A stretch of 64,000 bases of DNA, taken from assembly GCA_943737045.1 (NCBI GenBank), contig CALSFV010000001.1:2136001-2200000 (forward strand). Direction: 5' to 3'. The notes under the pieces were generated by a model, which had not been told where the DNA came from, did not search any database, and saw only the letters and a list, made by a program, of their open reading frames with translations. Origin of the DNA: Parapristionchus giblindavisi. Its lineage: Eukaryota > Nematoda > Chromadorea > Rhabditida > Diplogasteridae. The position numbers and the translations under genes are program-made. Shown here piece after piece: positions 12,108-23,640 of the stretch; position 1 is the stretch's first letter; every line of letters starts with the position of its first letter.

Positions 12108-12464
12108 AAGGTGTCGGCGTTCTCAGTTAACAGTCTTGGGTTCGACTCCGTTAGTCGCAGCATTCTTGCTTTGTTGTTGTCGATAGATTGAGATGATGGC
12201 TTGTGCTAGCTTGCTATTATATCTTGGTGGTTGGGAAATTACGGAAACTAAAGCCGATCGGTATTGATCAACCATACAATCGTGAACTTTTGATCTTGTG
12301 GGGATTTGTTTATGATTCACTAATTTTGTTGTGTTTTATTTTCTGGCTTTCATAGTCACAACAAAACATTTTTTTTTCGATTTAAACAGAAACAAAATCA
12401 ACAAAAGATGCTGCCGCAATGTGGAACAAACCAATGACAGGTAAAAGAGAGCGCCGACACCTTT
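12108..12464 (+). mobile_element. Miniature element with AGGTGTCGGCG ends and a tRNA-like box
   Basis: The left end AAGGTGTCGGCGTTCTC pairs with AGAGCGCCGACACCTT at the right end. Just inside the left end is GGGTTCGACTCCG, a B-box-like motif. It lies in intron 1 of copy B. No transposase. Confidence 0.55.
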
Positions 12465-14720
12465 TAAAGTATATGTAGCTCCAATTTAATGTGTAATTTA
12501 TTTCCAGCGGAAACATATAAACTGAAATGTGAAAGTCTACCATATCGGAGTGTATACTCGAGACCTACATGCTACTTTGCCATTGCTGAAAAGGTATCGA
12601 TTTACTTGAGGATCTTGAAACCGTTTAAAAGAAGTCTTAACAATTACAGGCAGCAATAATAAGATAAAATGATAAGATAGTTACGGCGGAATATTATGCC
12701 GCATTTAGAAAAGGCTAACGTGCCTCACTTTATGTTTCGCTCAACTTCACACTGTTTTTTTTTTTCATTTTATCTTATTTCATTAAGAACTCCCGATAAG
12801 TTCTACACTTGGATTAAATGGGTCACCAACTTAAAGTAAATGTAAATTTCAGATCCCTGTTAGTGAAGCGTTCAAGTATTGCGAAGAGGCTTTGCCTGGA
12901 TCCAAACTCCAAACCCTTCCTCCTTCATACGTGTGGTCTACACTTTTCATTGATGTAACAATTTCTATTCCATATAAAAAATCATACATTTCCCTTGTTT
13001 TATTAAGGATTATAAGTATATTTCTTTCAGAAAATTGGCTATCACACTACAACTGCGTCAACAGAAAAAAAGAAGATCATTTGTGAATACAGTAAGTAAT
13101 TTATCCTATTGATAATTTATCACTGCTTTATATCAGTAATTTGTCCTATAACAAGTGAGTTAGATAAACTCCCTTGCTATAGGATAAATTACTGATATAA
13201 AGAAAGAACAGGAGAGAAATAGACTAGGATATTTTATTTAAATAAAGAAAATAGAAGGTTGTAATAAATCGAAAACGATCCAGTGTTTCGGCCAGTGCTA
13301 ACAATGTTAGTTTTGCTTATTCAGGCATTTCAAAATCGTGTCGCGATGGAGAGATTGCTGATCTGCCAGGAAAATGTATCTTTGTGGCACCGTCAACTAT
13401 GGATCATGAAACAGTTAGGCATCCAATTCTTTCAGAAAAATGTTTTATCACATGATCTTTCTAGGCGATCAAATACTGTGCAGATTCTCACGGCGGCCAC
13501 TTACCACTGGTCCAAAACGGCGAAGAAAATATTGCCATACAGCGTAATACAACCATAATATAGAGAAATGTAACGTATTTATAACCTTTAGATAGCATTG
13601 GAGATCGATCGATCTGGCTGGATTCCAGTGCAAATAGTGGTAAGTAGAGTTTGTTGAATTATCTTGAATGGAGAAAAGGTAACACAATCAATCGTGTTCG
13701 CTTTCGTTCGCAAAGATATTCGAACTTTTTTTCAATATATTTTCCACTTTTTTTTTCAAAATATAGGATATTAAAAGTTTCTAATGGTCGGATTACAGGG
13801 TCGGATTGCAAAGATAAAACCGCGTATTTGCTGGTCAACAGCTCTGCCTCTCAATGTAATGAAAGCGGAGGATCGACTATGGTTTCAACCAGTCAAAGGC
13901 CAATAATCATAATCGATAATTCCAAAAATACAAAATATCATGACCTGTATTGGCATAACGCAGACATAATCATACTCGTTCAGTGTTCATTAGCTACTGT
14001 GACGTCATAAGAGTTTAAAGATCAAAGATTTGCAATTAAAAAAAGAAACTTTCAGCAATACGGTAGTGTGCATTCGAGACGATACTTCGCCATTTTACAC
14101 CTACACTGAAACCGCCACGACAAGCACTACAACTTCAAAGCCTATAACCACGACAACTAAACCAGGTAAACTATAGACCGCACTACCGAAACCAACGGAT
14201 CATTCCTTTTAGAAGAAAATTAAAAAAAGGTTTGCTGGAATTAAGTTTAAAGTAACATAAAATGTTCTTCATACCTCAATTGCATAAATAGCATGCGATT
14301 CGTTAAAAAAAGAAACTTGGTCTTCGATGTAGAAAATATACTACATGGCCTTGCAATCGATTTTTCCGAACATCCTAATTGCATATGATTCGTTTAATAG
14401 ATTATTCTTTTTCGCCTCCTTTATGTCGTTTAGTATTCTGCAAAACCGAGGCGAGTGAGATCGATGTAGTCATCGCTCTTGATACGTCGGAATGGATTGG
14501 CGGACCCCATAACTTCCAAATATTAATAAAAGGTCCCGCCAAAATGATAATCGATGGATTCGAAGTCGGCAAAGGAAAAGCCAGGATATCCCTAATGGTA
14601 AGTGCTATAGCTTCATCAAAGAAATGTATGTTACAAAACTTTATTTCAATTTTTGGCAGACAACTTGAAAGGGAATTCAATATAATATGAAATGAATGTA
14701 GTGTAAAAGAAAATAATGTA

Positions 14721-14792
<72 letters not shown>
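14721..14792. repeat. (TA)n microsatellite in copy B intron
   Basis: A run of about 36 TA units between vWA exons of copy B. Open frames reading as alternating Tyr-Ile across it are artefacts. Confidence 0.95.
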
Positions 14793-14797
<5 letters not shown>

Positions 14798-16049
14798 GTA
14801 ATATCGAAAATTTGACATGAAAACTTGGATATTTTTCAACAAAAAACATTTTAGCAGTTTGGTACTATTGCTGAAACGGCGAAAGATTTTACCTCACTGA
14901 ATGATTGTTCGGACGCGCCTTGTCTTTACAGGAGACTCGAACTCATCCCTTATCTTGTAAGTTTCCGCCTCTTCAACTATAAAAACTATTAATTTGGAAC
15001 TATCTAGAGTGGATGGTCGTGCATAACGTCCGGTTTAGAAGGGGCAATTGATATCCTACTCAAAGAAAAACTCGGTTATATCAGGGACCCCAAAACGGTG
15101 ACGTTTTATCCTAATAGCAATTGCAAATATAAACCTTCAGTATTTTATTTTTTGTTCCATCATAGAAACTGTTAATAGAATTGCTTATTCGGTCTGGGAT
15201 GGGTTTTGGTCTTATTTCAGGAGCGCAGGCAAGTGATCATAACCATAACGGATGGTCGGGAGAACTTCTGTGCATCTAAACTACAACAACTTTCGGAGAA
15301 AGCAAAGCTATACGGTATGATTCAGGGCGTGAGAAAAATTTTTCGCGAAAAAAATCTCGGACTAGATTTCTTGATTAATTTTTTCGAGAAATTCGAGATA
15401 AATTGAGAAAAATTTTTAAAAAATATTTTAAAAAATGCGTTTTCATAACTTCTTTTTTCTATTCAATGTTTTTCCCAACACGATTTGTCAAAAACGATGA
15501 GAACTTTTTTGAATGTAGCTATTTGGCAATGTCTTCCACCATGACTCATTACAATACATTTTTAAAATTAAAAAAAAATTTAAAAAAGGATAAACAATCG
15601 AGGACAAAATGGGCGTTCACCAAGGGCACCCATTGGGAGATTCTGTAATGTATATATTAAGATATGGAGTTGTACGCGGTAAAAATGGGCACCTTTGCTA
15701 CTCAACAGGCGTTCGGATATCTCAGTGGCAACGATCCTTCCCACGTATTCCAAGTTGACTCACTAAAGGTATTCCATGTTAACTCACTAAAATAATAATA
15801 TTATTTATTTTTTTATTTAGTTTCACGATTGTTTTACGATTTTTTGTCACAGAATAACAAAAATAGAGATCTTTATTGACTATATTGATGTGTCAACCGT
15901 TTTTATAAACATAATAGATACAAGGGATGAACAGTTTCGGGTCACACTTTATTTTTTAATACTTTTGTTTCCAGGATTACCGAGATCTGAGCCCGATCTT
16001 TGCCAATCAAGTCAAGAAGCAGATCTGTCCTAAAAACATGACGAGCTAG

Positions 16050-17156
16050 ACAAATTGTAATGTTAATTTATTTCTTTATTCTTTGACTTTGATCTGAATA
16101 TGAACTGATTTTTCTCTCTTTGTTGTGATTTACTATCGGGAATCGTATGAAAATAATATAATGCAATGAATCAAAATCAGTATTTAATTGTTTTAATGAA
16201 TCGCAAATCGCAAAGTGAGTTCCGAGTGAATAAACTGATCGCATCTTTGCAGCGCACGACTAATGTTGGGTATCGGATGCCTTTGTGGTGAAAACCCAAA
16301 ACCGACAACAACAGTCCCTTATGCACATTTACCACGTACTCATATTCATTTTGTTTTCTCATATGAACAATATCGTATAAAATAAAAATGAATTGAAGAT
16401 TTTCCTTTTCCATTTCCTTTCCCGCCCTTATAATAAAGCTCAATATGAATATTCGGCAGTACATAAATTATCGGCATGCTCAAACATGAAACCTAAGATA
16501 GCAATAAAATAATAGAAAAAATAATAAAATAATTAAATAATTAAACAAGGCTATAAATTACTAGCCTATAATGTACTCGCATCTCGACTAAATACATTGA
16601 AAAGGTGCCACTGATTGATGCGATAGTGAAGACTCTGGAGAGTGATCCCTCACCTTTCAGTAAGATTCTGTCTCATAATAACAAAGCAGATACATGCTCC
16701 TAAAATCCTACACCTATCAGGGAAAATTATATAATTATAAGAGTGCGTAAGTTTTTCATACACCACGCTAATGCCGAACTTTAGTAAACTTCTCCACCAT
16801 TGAAAAAAATGAAAAGTCACCACGTAAAACGCACTCCAAAATTTTATCCAAATTTTCGAGGTTTTTCCGAACGTTTTTAAAATGCATATAATTTATTTTT
16901 CCGAAAGACTAATGAAATGAGGATAAAATGTAAAAGGCGAAAATGCAACGTCGTGCGAAGAAGTGGGCGGAGTCAGGGTATTGCGCGGCCGTGGAGCGGA
17001 ATTTGTATTGTTCGGACCGTTTTAATTCTATAATAATTCCGTAATAATACAAGGGAATTTTTTTCGGTCTGTGTGAGAGAGAGAACGAACGAACCTGTGC
17101 AATTTTAGAATTTGTTGACTGTAAGGTCGGGAAGTAGACATGAGAAGAAATTCAAT
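16050..17156. other. Intergenic, no gene seen
   Basis: Begins with the 3' flank shared with copy A (16105-16340). The remainder is AT-rich with no splice-bounded frame. A purine-rich GTGTGAGAGAGAGAACGAAC tract lies near 17070. Nothing else is supported. Confidence 0.5.
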
Positions 17157-19027
17157 TTATGAGAGCCTGTCTGAGGGAACTCACATATGAGGTGACATAG
17201 CGAAAAATAATTTTTTCTGTTTGATGTGGAATAAAATAGTGCACTGCCAGGCGACCTCAGCCACACATATGAGAAAGTTTGATTTTGTGTCTGAAGGTTA
17301 CTGTAGGCGAAAATGCTCGGTAGGTCGAAAAAAATATTTCGGCTCCCAAGCAGCTGATCGACTCGTGAGTGGTACCGATCGATTCCTCATGCGAATACAA
17401 GCAACTTTTACTCCGATCACTTTTTAATCCGGACTTCGAAGAATCGAGTTATTACGAAAATAAACTTTTGAAAATTAATTACTATGCGACGGTTCTCTAG
17501 AAGGAAGAAATTAAATTCGCTTAAATCGTTCTACATTTAATAAACTACCTTATATTAAAATATGAAGACAAACAAACCTGGTCAAATTTGGTAACGAACG
17601 CAAAATATGATAGTAACTCAGTGAAAAAACTCACTTCTCGATCCTTAGTGCACTTGTCATACTGTAGACACCTGTCGCTTTTCACGGCTCTATGATCGGC
17701 CTCTCTTATAGGTTTAATTTATTTTGTTTTTACTTGTTTATTATTTAAAATTAAAACACACAATAGGGAAAAAACATTTTTTAACAAAATAAAGTAAGCA
17801 AGAATAAAGCAATTAATGGGGCCGGGTATAGAGCCGTGAATAAGACAGTATGCTCAGGTGTTTGAATCTATGCATGATTCAAGTAAAATTCGAGCAATTA
17901 ATGGCATAATCTAGCATGGAAATACTCGAATCATGCATGGGTTATCCGTGATCATGCATGGATTCTGAGACTTCATGCAAGATCACGGAAAATCCATGCA
18001 TGATCATTGAAGAGACATGTATGATCTCGAACCGTGGATACCCCATGCATGATCATGCATTTATTGTCGAATCATGCATGATTATACTTGTATCCGTGAT
18101 CATGCATGAATTTCAACATCAGAATGAGATAGCACCAAAATATTATCGTGAAGCAGTCTTAGACTGAATCACTGTCATATTTTTCTATCATATACAAACT
18201 TGACCTCGTTTGTTAGTCTACATATTTTAATATAAGGGTTGGTATTAAATGTAGAACGATTTAAGCATATTTATTTTTTTCCTTCTAGAAAAAGGTTATA
18301 TAGCTATTGGTGCCCTGTCATATTGTCTTATCCACGGCTCTGTACACGGCCCCATTAATTGGTTTATTCTTGCTCAATTTATTCTGTTTAAAAGAAATGT
18401 TTTTCCCTATTGTGTGTTTTAATTTTAAATAATAAACAAGTAAAAAAAAATAAATTAAACCTATGAGAGAGGCCGGGCATAGAGCCGTGAAAAGAGACAG
18501 GTGTCTACAGTATGACAAGTGCACTAAGGATCGAGAAGTGATTTTTTTCACTGAGTTACTATCATATTTTGCGTTCGTGACCAAATTTGACCAGGTTTGT
18601 TTGTCTTCATATTTTAATATAAGGTAGTTTATTAAATGTAGAACGATTTAAGCTAATTTAATTTCTTCCTCCTAGAGAACCGTCGCGTAGAAATTAACGT
18701 TCAAAAGTTTATTTTCGTAATATCTCGATTCTTCGAAGTCCTGACTAAAAAGCGATCGGAGTAAAAGTTGCTTGTATTCGCTCGAGGAATCGATTGGTAC
18801 CACTCCCGATTCGACCGGATGCTTGGGAACCGAAATAATTTTTTCGACCAAATGAACATTTTCGCCTACAGTAACCTTCAGACACAAAATCAACCTTTCT
18901 CATATGTGTGGCTGAGGTCGCCTGGCAGTGCACTATTTTATTCCACTTCAAACAGAAAAATTTATTTTTCGCTATGTCACCTCCCCCGGTCAGAAAGTCA
19001 ATTCCCTCAGACAAGCTCTCTTATGTG
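17157..19027. mobile_element. 1.87-kb fold-back with about 680-bp arms
   Basis: Arms about 17157-17850 and 18330-19027 are inverted copies; for example AAATAGTGCACTGCCAGGCG at about 17233 has its complement near 18935. They differ by scattered substitutions and small indels. Open frames within them are mirror images of each other and have no recognised domain. The spacer holds the CATGCATG cluster described separately. Confidence 0.8.
17868..18112. repeat. Cluster of ATCATGCATG palindromic words
   Basis: About ten occurrences of ATGCATGAT/ATCATGCATG or close variants lie in 245 bases, often with a second TGATCA (GATCATGCATG), at irregular spacing of 15-45 bases. Phrases such as TCCGTGATCATGCATG recur. 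This fills the spacer of the surrounding fold-back. Confidence 0.8.
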
Positions 19028-19448
19028 CCATAGCTAAAGTAGGTCGCAACGAGATTCGCCAGTGCATCTGGTATCCGATATTGTTGAATAATCCATTGTG
19101 TACTGTGGATCATTTTCCAAAAGCAGTCCCAAGTATGTTTTAATGCTTTCTACGTGTATTACTTTTCAATGAAACGTTTTCTTTTCTATCTTTAAGAAGT
19201 TTGATTCGTTTTTACAGGCAGTTTGACCCGTAACACTTTTAACATGATTTCTGGATGAGACATTTCTTTACTGTATAATATGTCCGACACTGCAGAGAGA
19301 ATCTTTATAAATATTGCGAAGATACAATTTAATAAACACGAATAACATAGGAATTTCGCTTCACATAGTCCAAATCAGTACCAGATATTACGCAGATCTT
19401 GGACCTGAATAGAGAAAATAAGTTAGGAAAGACAAAAGGCCTAATTAG
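19028..19448. other. Short intergenic stretch, no gene seen
   Basis: AT-rich DNA between the fold-back and the last exon of copy E. No splice-bounded frame or family match is visible. Confidence 0.5.
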
Positions 19449-20508
19449 TCATTTGATATGATTTAGAAAATAACAAAAAAACATCAAACCCGTCAACTTT
19501 GTAATGCAAATTTGCTTCTTCACTTGGTTGGCGAAGTGTTCACTCAGATCCTCGAAAGGAAAACTTTTGTCAATGAATAGTAATTCAACTTTTGAATAAC
19601 AATGAATTCCAGATGAGCTAGTGTTTCGAGAAATTATATAAATAACATTGCTAACCACTCTCCCATATAATGGGATCCTTACAAACGGGATACTAAGGCC
19701 TGGTTCATAGAGGTACACGAACGCTATTTTACCTTATATTGATCAGCAAGGAAGACGTGTGAAGAATCACCGCCCGTAAGCAGCGATATTGTTTCATTTT
19801 GAACGACACCCACACCAATCATGTACATTTCGATTCCTCAAGAAATATAGATTGAAAAATCAATAAGAAATGGTTCACAGTTGAAAATGTTGTGCGCTTT
19901 TTTCGCTTTACAGCAGCAATTTTGAGTCTCTACTCTGGCAAAACTCTTTCATAGACAATGAAAGTGAGAGAGACTGAACACAGCGGAGTATCTAATTAGC
20001 TTCTCTCTTTAAAGATGGTGGCCCGCGAATGTTCAGATAAATCACTACACCCCTCTTGTGCGAATGCAAAATGATATGAGAAGAGTTAGCGCAGCCTCTC
20101 ATCTATCCCATAGCGCAGTGGTAAACGTTCCGACTCGTTACCCGTTTGACGCAAGTTCGAAACCTATTGCCGAATTTCCTCAATTTTCAAAATGCGCGCC
20201 CTTCCCTGAACCGGGCCTGATGGTTCATTAATGTTTCTAGCGATCAATAGACTTAATCTGCACAAAATAAATAGTGTACTGTACGTAGAATAACTTTTGC
20301 TAGCTTTCTGTCTTCACAGTTTGTTCACGAAAATATTCGTGGGACACCACCTTTAATCCAAACTGCAAACGAATACATGCAAAGGTATGTGTACGGTATA
20401 TTTAATTGGTCAAATTAGTAAATTCACAGTCCTTTTGTTCGCAATATCACTTGTTCCCGACATACGGTAGAAGCATTCATACCCTCATACTTCGCCTCTT
20501 GTGCCACC
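19449..20508 (-). pseudogene. CLECT-vWA gene remnant, copy E (last three exons)
   Basis: On the minus strand the last exon 19449-19550 encodes DLSEHFANQVKKQICITK and then an unusual hydrophobic tail GLMFFCYFLNHIK before the stop; copies B and C end shortly after the KKQIC block. The preceding exon 19733-19836 encodes GIEMYMIGVG through LTGGDSSHVFLADQYK. A further exon end at 20483-20508 encodes VAQEAKYE with a GTATGA donor, in phase with the next exon. It is cut at 20510 by the TA-flanked element. No MIDAS exon or lectin exons are found upstream on this strand before rab-37. The copy is a fragment, perhaps once continuous with copy D. Confidence 0.7.
20013..20357 (+). mobile_element. TTTAAAGATGG-type miniature element carrying tRNA-like boxes
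   Basis: The left end TTTAAAGATGGTGGCCCGCG and right end TTCGTGGGACACCACCTTTAA are inverted. Inside, TAGCGCAGTGGTA (20111-20123) is a close A box and AAGTTCGAAACC (20152-20163) a close B box. The same arrangement occurs at 35473-35807 and 61284-61545. It lies in an intron of copy E. Confidence 0.75.
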
Positions 20509-20511
20509 CTA

Positions 20512-21009
20512 CACTCACAGCGAAATTACTTAGATAGTGATTGTCTCACTAGATTGTCTCGGAAAAAATTGGATCATCATTGCGGTGTGTCTCACATGTA
20601 AGACAGTTAATGACTCAAAGTCGTTATGAGACAATCAGTGTCTCACGGTGTCTGGCTAATGAGACAAGAGTTGCGCGCCTCCCTCTTGTATAGACATTGA
20701 GTTCTGTTCTTTGTGACTTCATGTCCAGGTAGCGCAGTGGGTAGGGTGCTTGACTAGAGTGCGGTAGCATGTTCCCGTGCTAGTTCGATACCCACTCCGA
20801 GCAAAATTTTTTGCCAATATACGTTTACTCTTACTCTAGTTAAAAGAGTAGGTGAGTCTCTCAAATATGAGACACCAAATGTCTCATTGCTCTCTACCCT
20901 TGATCACGGCCTTAGCCACTCCAATTGTCTCATATGTGAGTCACTCAGTCGCGAATCAAGCTTACTTCGCGACTGAGTGTCTCATATATGAGACAGTTCG
21001 CTGTGAGTG
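20512..21009 (+). mobile_element. 498-bp TA-flanked element with tRNA-like promoter, copy 1
   Basis: Terminal inverted repeats begin CACTCACAGCGAA; TA flanks both ends. Subterminal motifs of TGTCTCA/TGAGACA repeat many times. At 20729-20803 lie TAGCGCAGTGGGTAGG (A-box-like) and TAGTTCGATACC (B-box-like), followed at about 20803 by TTTTTT, a possible polymerase III terminator. A second copy of the same 498-bp length at 37345-37842 differs at only a few bases, so both are recent. This copy interrupts an exon of copy E. Confidence 0.8.
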
Positions 21010-21790
21010 TACGGCCCAATCGGAAAACCTGAATGGCGGCGCCGAAAGCCGATCAAAATATTTTTATGATGATCTTTTAATCCGCTGCATCCGCTATTAA
21101 TCTATGGTTCTGGTTGTTCTCTACAGTACTTTTGCTTATAACCTGAGGCTTTTCCACTTGGGACCAAACGCTTTAAGAGAACATCGACTAGCTTCTTTGT
21201 TCTCCAACAATCGTTTCAATAGTTTCTACGTGTTCGTCTCATTCACACACTTTATTTATTCGTTCTTTTCTGTACCGTGTTTTCTCGAAAACGCATAAAT
21301 ATTATTTTTTTTTTTTTTATTTTTATTATAACTCACGTTGAATGAGCGTGGGAGCGCATGTGCAGCCATTTCGACGTCCGTGATCAGGCTGAATCAATCA
21401 ATACATAAGGTAGCACTGATTACAGTAAATTCTCAAGCTTGACCCATGTTACGAAAGGTAACGGAAGTCTAATATATTCAAGATGCACTTACTTGTAAAC
21501 GTGCAACTTATGCGAGGAGCACAGGCCGATGAGAGTGCCATCTGAAGGCATAGCGAGCTGGCGTATGGACGTTCCGCTATTCGGATCCTATAGACAACAT
21601 TGTGATCTATTTTATAATTTATTTTATAATCTATTTTATAATTAATCTATTTTATAATTTATTTTAAAATTTTATAATTTTAATCACGCGTTTCACTGTT
21701 AGTTGATGACAACGCGAAAATATTATTATTAGTATTATAATTTTCATTCTTTATTGATCATTCTATCATTCTCACTGTTGTAACACTTGT
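21010..21790. other. Intergenic, AT-rich low-complexity DNA
   Basis: Contains a T-run near 21303-21320 and TTTATAAT-type low-complexity sequence at 21610-21680. No supported gene. Confidence 0.5.
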
Positions 21791-21795
21791 TAAAA

Positions 21796-21870
21796 ATGTA
21801 CTCAGCTAATCAAGATTTTGATCTGATTTTGATCGAATTACCTGGCGACATGGGTCCAGATGGAGAATCG
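21796..21870 (+). CDS. Possible first exon, unrecognised
   Basis: ATG at 21796 opens MYSANQDFDLILIELPGDMG to PDGES and ends at a GTAAGA donor. The acidic, stop-free start and good donor make an exon possible. A 24-base stretch GATTTTGATCGAATTACCTG is also found at about 49312-49335 in palindrome II, so it may instead be a repeat edge. No downstream exon was identified. Confidence 0.25.
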
Positions 21871-22045
21871 GTAAGATTAGGTCGTCGAGTGGGTGCATTA
21901 TCTAAATATATTCAATAATTAAAGTGAGAATTATGTATAACGACTTCCGACGGAAGCGTTGTTGGAATGGTTAACACGGAGGAGAACTACCCTTGCTCTT
22001 TATTTTGGTACAATGATAGTGTGGAGTAGAGTTGGCTAATCGGGG

Positions 22046-22246
22046 GTTGCGGGCCCGCAATGGCCTTGACTCTTTATTTAAAATGATTGCGGGCCCGCAA
22101 TGATTCTGTTCTCTCAAGCAAACGAGAGAGCGAAGGAAAGTGAAGAGAACAGAAGAACGACCGATCACATAAAGTGGACAGATAGGAATAAAGTAGTCGT
22201 TGCGGGCCCGCAATGATTTTACAAAGCATTACGGGCCCGCAATGCG
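22046..22246. mobile_element. Element with four TTGCGGGCCCGCAATG palindromes
   Basis: Four near-identical 16-18 base palindromes (TTGCGGGCCCGCAATG, once TTACGGGCCCGCAATG) sit at about 22047, 22087, 22202 and 22229, in two pairs 30-40 bases apart and about 110 bases between pairs. The symmetry suggests ends of a small element with doubled protein-binding sites. Confidence 0.6.
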
Positions 22247-22259
22247 TGTGCTTTATTGC

Positions 22260-23640
22260 CAACCCTAGTGTGGAGACAAAGATATTGATATAAAGAGGAT
22301 TGATATAAAGTGGGATTGAAGCCGTGATACGGCAGATAAGAATTGAATTGGTTGGTGATACAAAACCAATGAAATGAATGAATGAAAGAAGGCTTGATGC
22401 CTGTTGAGGAAAGAAGACGGCCGATAGCCGGATTTGACAATTCGAAAGAAATTGAGCTGAAATGAAGTTATGATGCTGTGATGGCTATTTATACGCGCCA
22501 CCACAATTAGCATATGAATATGCTAATGCAACAGTGTCTGTTGTCTGTAAGTCTGTTGTTTGGTACATCTATTATAATATGCAAATTAAGTTTGATCTTT
22601 GAAAGTAGTGACAAATCATCACTACATTATGAGCAAAATGTATGATGCATTGCGAAAAATCATTTGGCAAATTGAAAAGAATAACGTTGTGCTGCATTTA
22701 TCGATACATTTATGAATGTCTGGTATTAAAGCTAAAATTTCCAAAAATATTTTTTAATCTAACTATGCCAGAGTACATTAACTCAATAAATATTATGCGT
22801 TTATTTGCCAATTCGTTGTATGATAATTTAGCAATTCATACGAAAATATTTCGATCTGACTTCCGATTTCTGATAACGGTGTTTAGTTTTCGTGAAACGT
22901 ATCAGGCGCTGGTATAATGTAAGTCGCGATTTAATATATGATTCGGTTGTAATGAAAAATATCGGAAATCAATAAATATTGATGAATGTGAAATATAAAA
23001 AGACGCATTGTTCATTAGCTGAGAACAATATAAATAAACCACTTGTATACACAATAGAAGGTGTTAGTACATCGATGTCTAAGATGAATGATCTCTTATA
23101 GAGACAAAGAGTATATCTTGTTAGTATTGTATGGATGCCTCGCAAGGTAATGGATGAATCATGTGATACGTGGAATAGAAAGGGTACGAAACGGGGACTC
23201 TTCGGGATTGGACATCATGGATATCATGAGAGAAAGAGAAGCTTGGTTACGGGGGTAAGGGCTTGAAAGTTGTGGCACAATGTGGACTGAGACTGTTGGT
23301 GTACACATACAAAGAAGGGAGTTTAAGTAGAGGAGAAGGGATGGGGGAAGTGGAGATATAGGGACAGAGAGGGAAGGGGATCAGCGGCAACTACTCGATG
23401 ACTATGATTATCTTAGAGAGAAGCATAAAAGCTCACAAATAAACAATTATGAAATGAATACATCATGTGTGGGCACATATGAACACACGAGCATTATTGG
23501 GAAAGAAGAAAGGGACGACCTCAGGCAAGAGAGGAGGAATGAAAATTGAATGAAACATCATAGAATTTGAGGGAAATCAAATTCTTAGAAAGATCGGTAG
23601 ATGGAAAAGTATTGATTAGGATAAAATCAATATAGATCAT
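22260..23640. other. Intergenic downstream of the rab-37-like gene
   Basis: No gene is supported. 22951-23037 (CGCATTGTTCATTAGCTGAG core) is repeated directly at 27587-27668. The 22642-22917 frame is open but lacks any recognised motif. 23140-23400 is G-rich on the plus strand without a coding signal. Confidence 0.45.

Larger units (their letters stand above)
11787..16049 (+). pseudogene. CLECT-vWA secreted lectin-like gene, copy B
   Basis: Exons: 11787-11871, 12508-12593, 12853-12954, 13031-13091, 13325-13413, 13465-13543, 13592-13678, 13799-13898, 14056-14165, 14434-14597, 14855-14956, 15008-15097, 15221-15314, 15662-15768, 15975-16049. They add to 1431 bases in one frame (476 residues). 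Exon 1 is a signal peptide (MIFIVVLIWTLSTSLVTA); then a short lectin-like half-domain, a full CLECT (AIKYCADSHGGHLPL, GDRSIWL), a Thr-rich linker, and a vWA domain ending in KNMTS. Oddities: in-frame TAG at 13645-13647, where copies A, C and D have Trp; the metal site reads DTSEW instead of DxSxS; the donor after 13898 is GC rather than GT; linker exon 10 of copy C is absent without breaking frame. Splicing at the strong GTGGTAAGT near 13639 could avoid the stop. It is either a recent pseudogene or a gene with altered splicing. Confidence 0.8.

Noticed and set aside
18768..19143. Open frames on both strands near 18.8-19.1 kb as genes
   Set aside because: They are mirrored in the other arm of the 17157-19027 fold-back and have no protein motif.
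20729..20803. Functional tRNA gene
   Set aside because: A-box and B-box-like motifs are present, but the T stem and acceptor stem do not pair well; a tRNA-derived repeat fits better.
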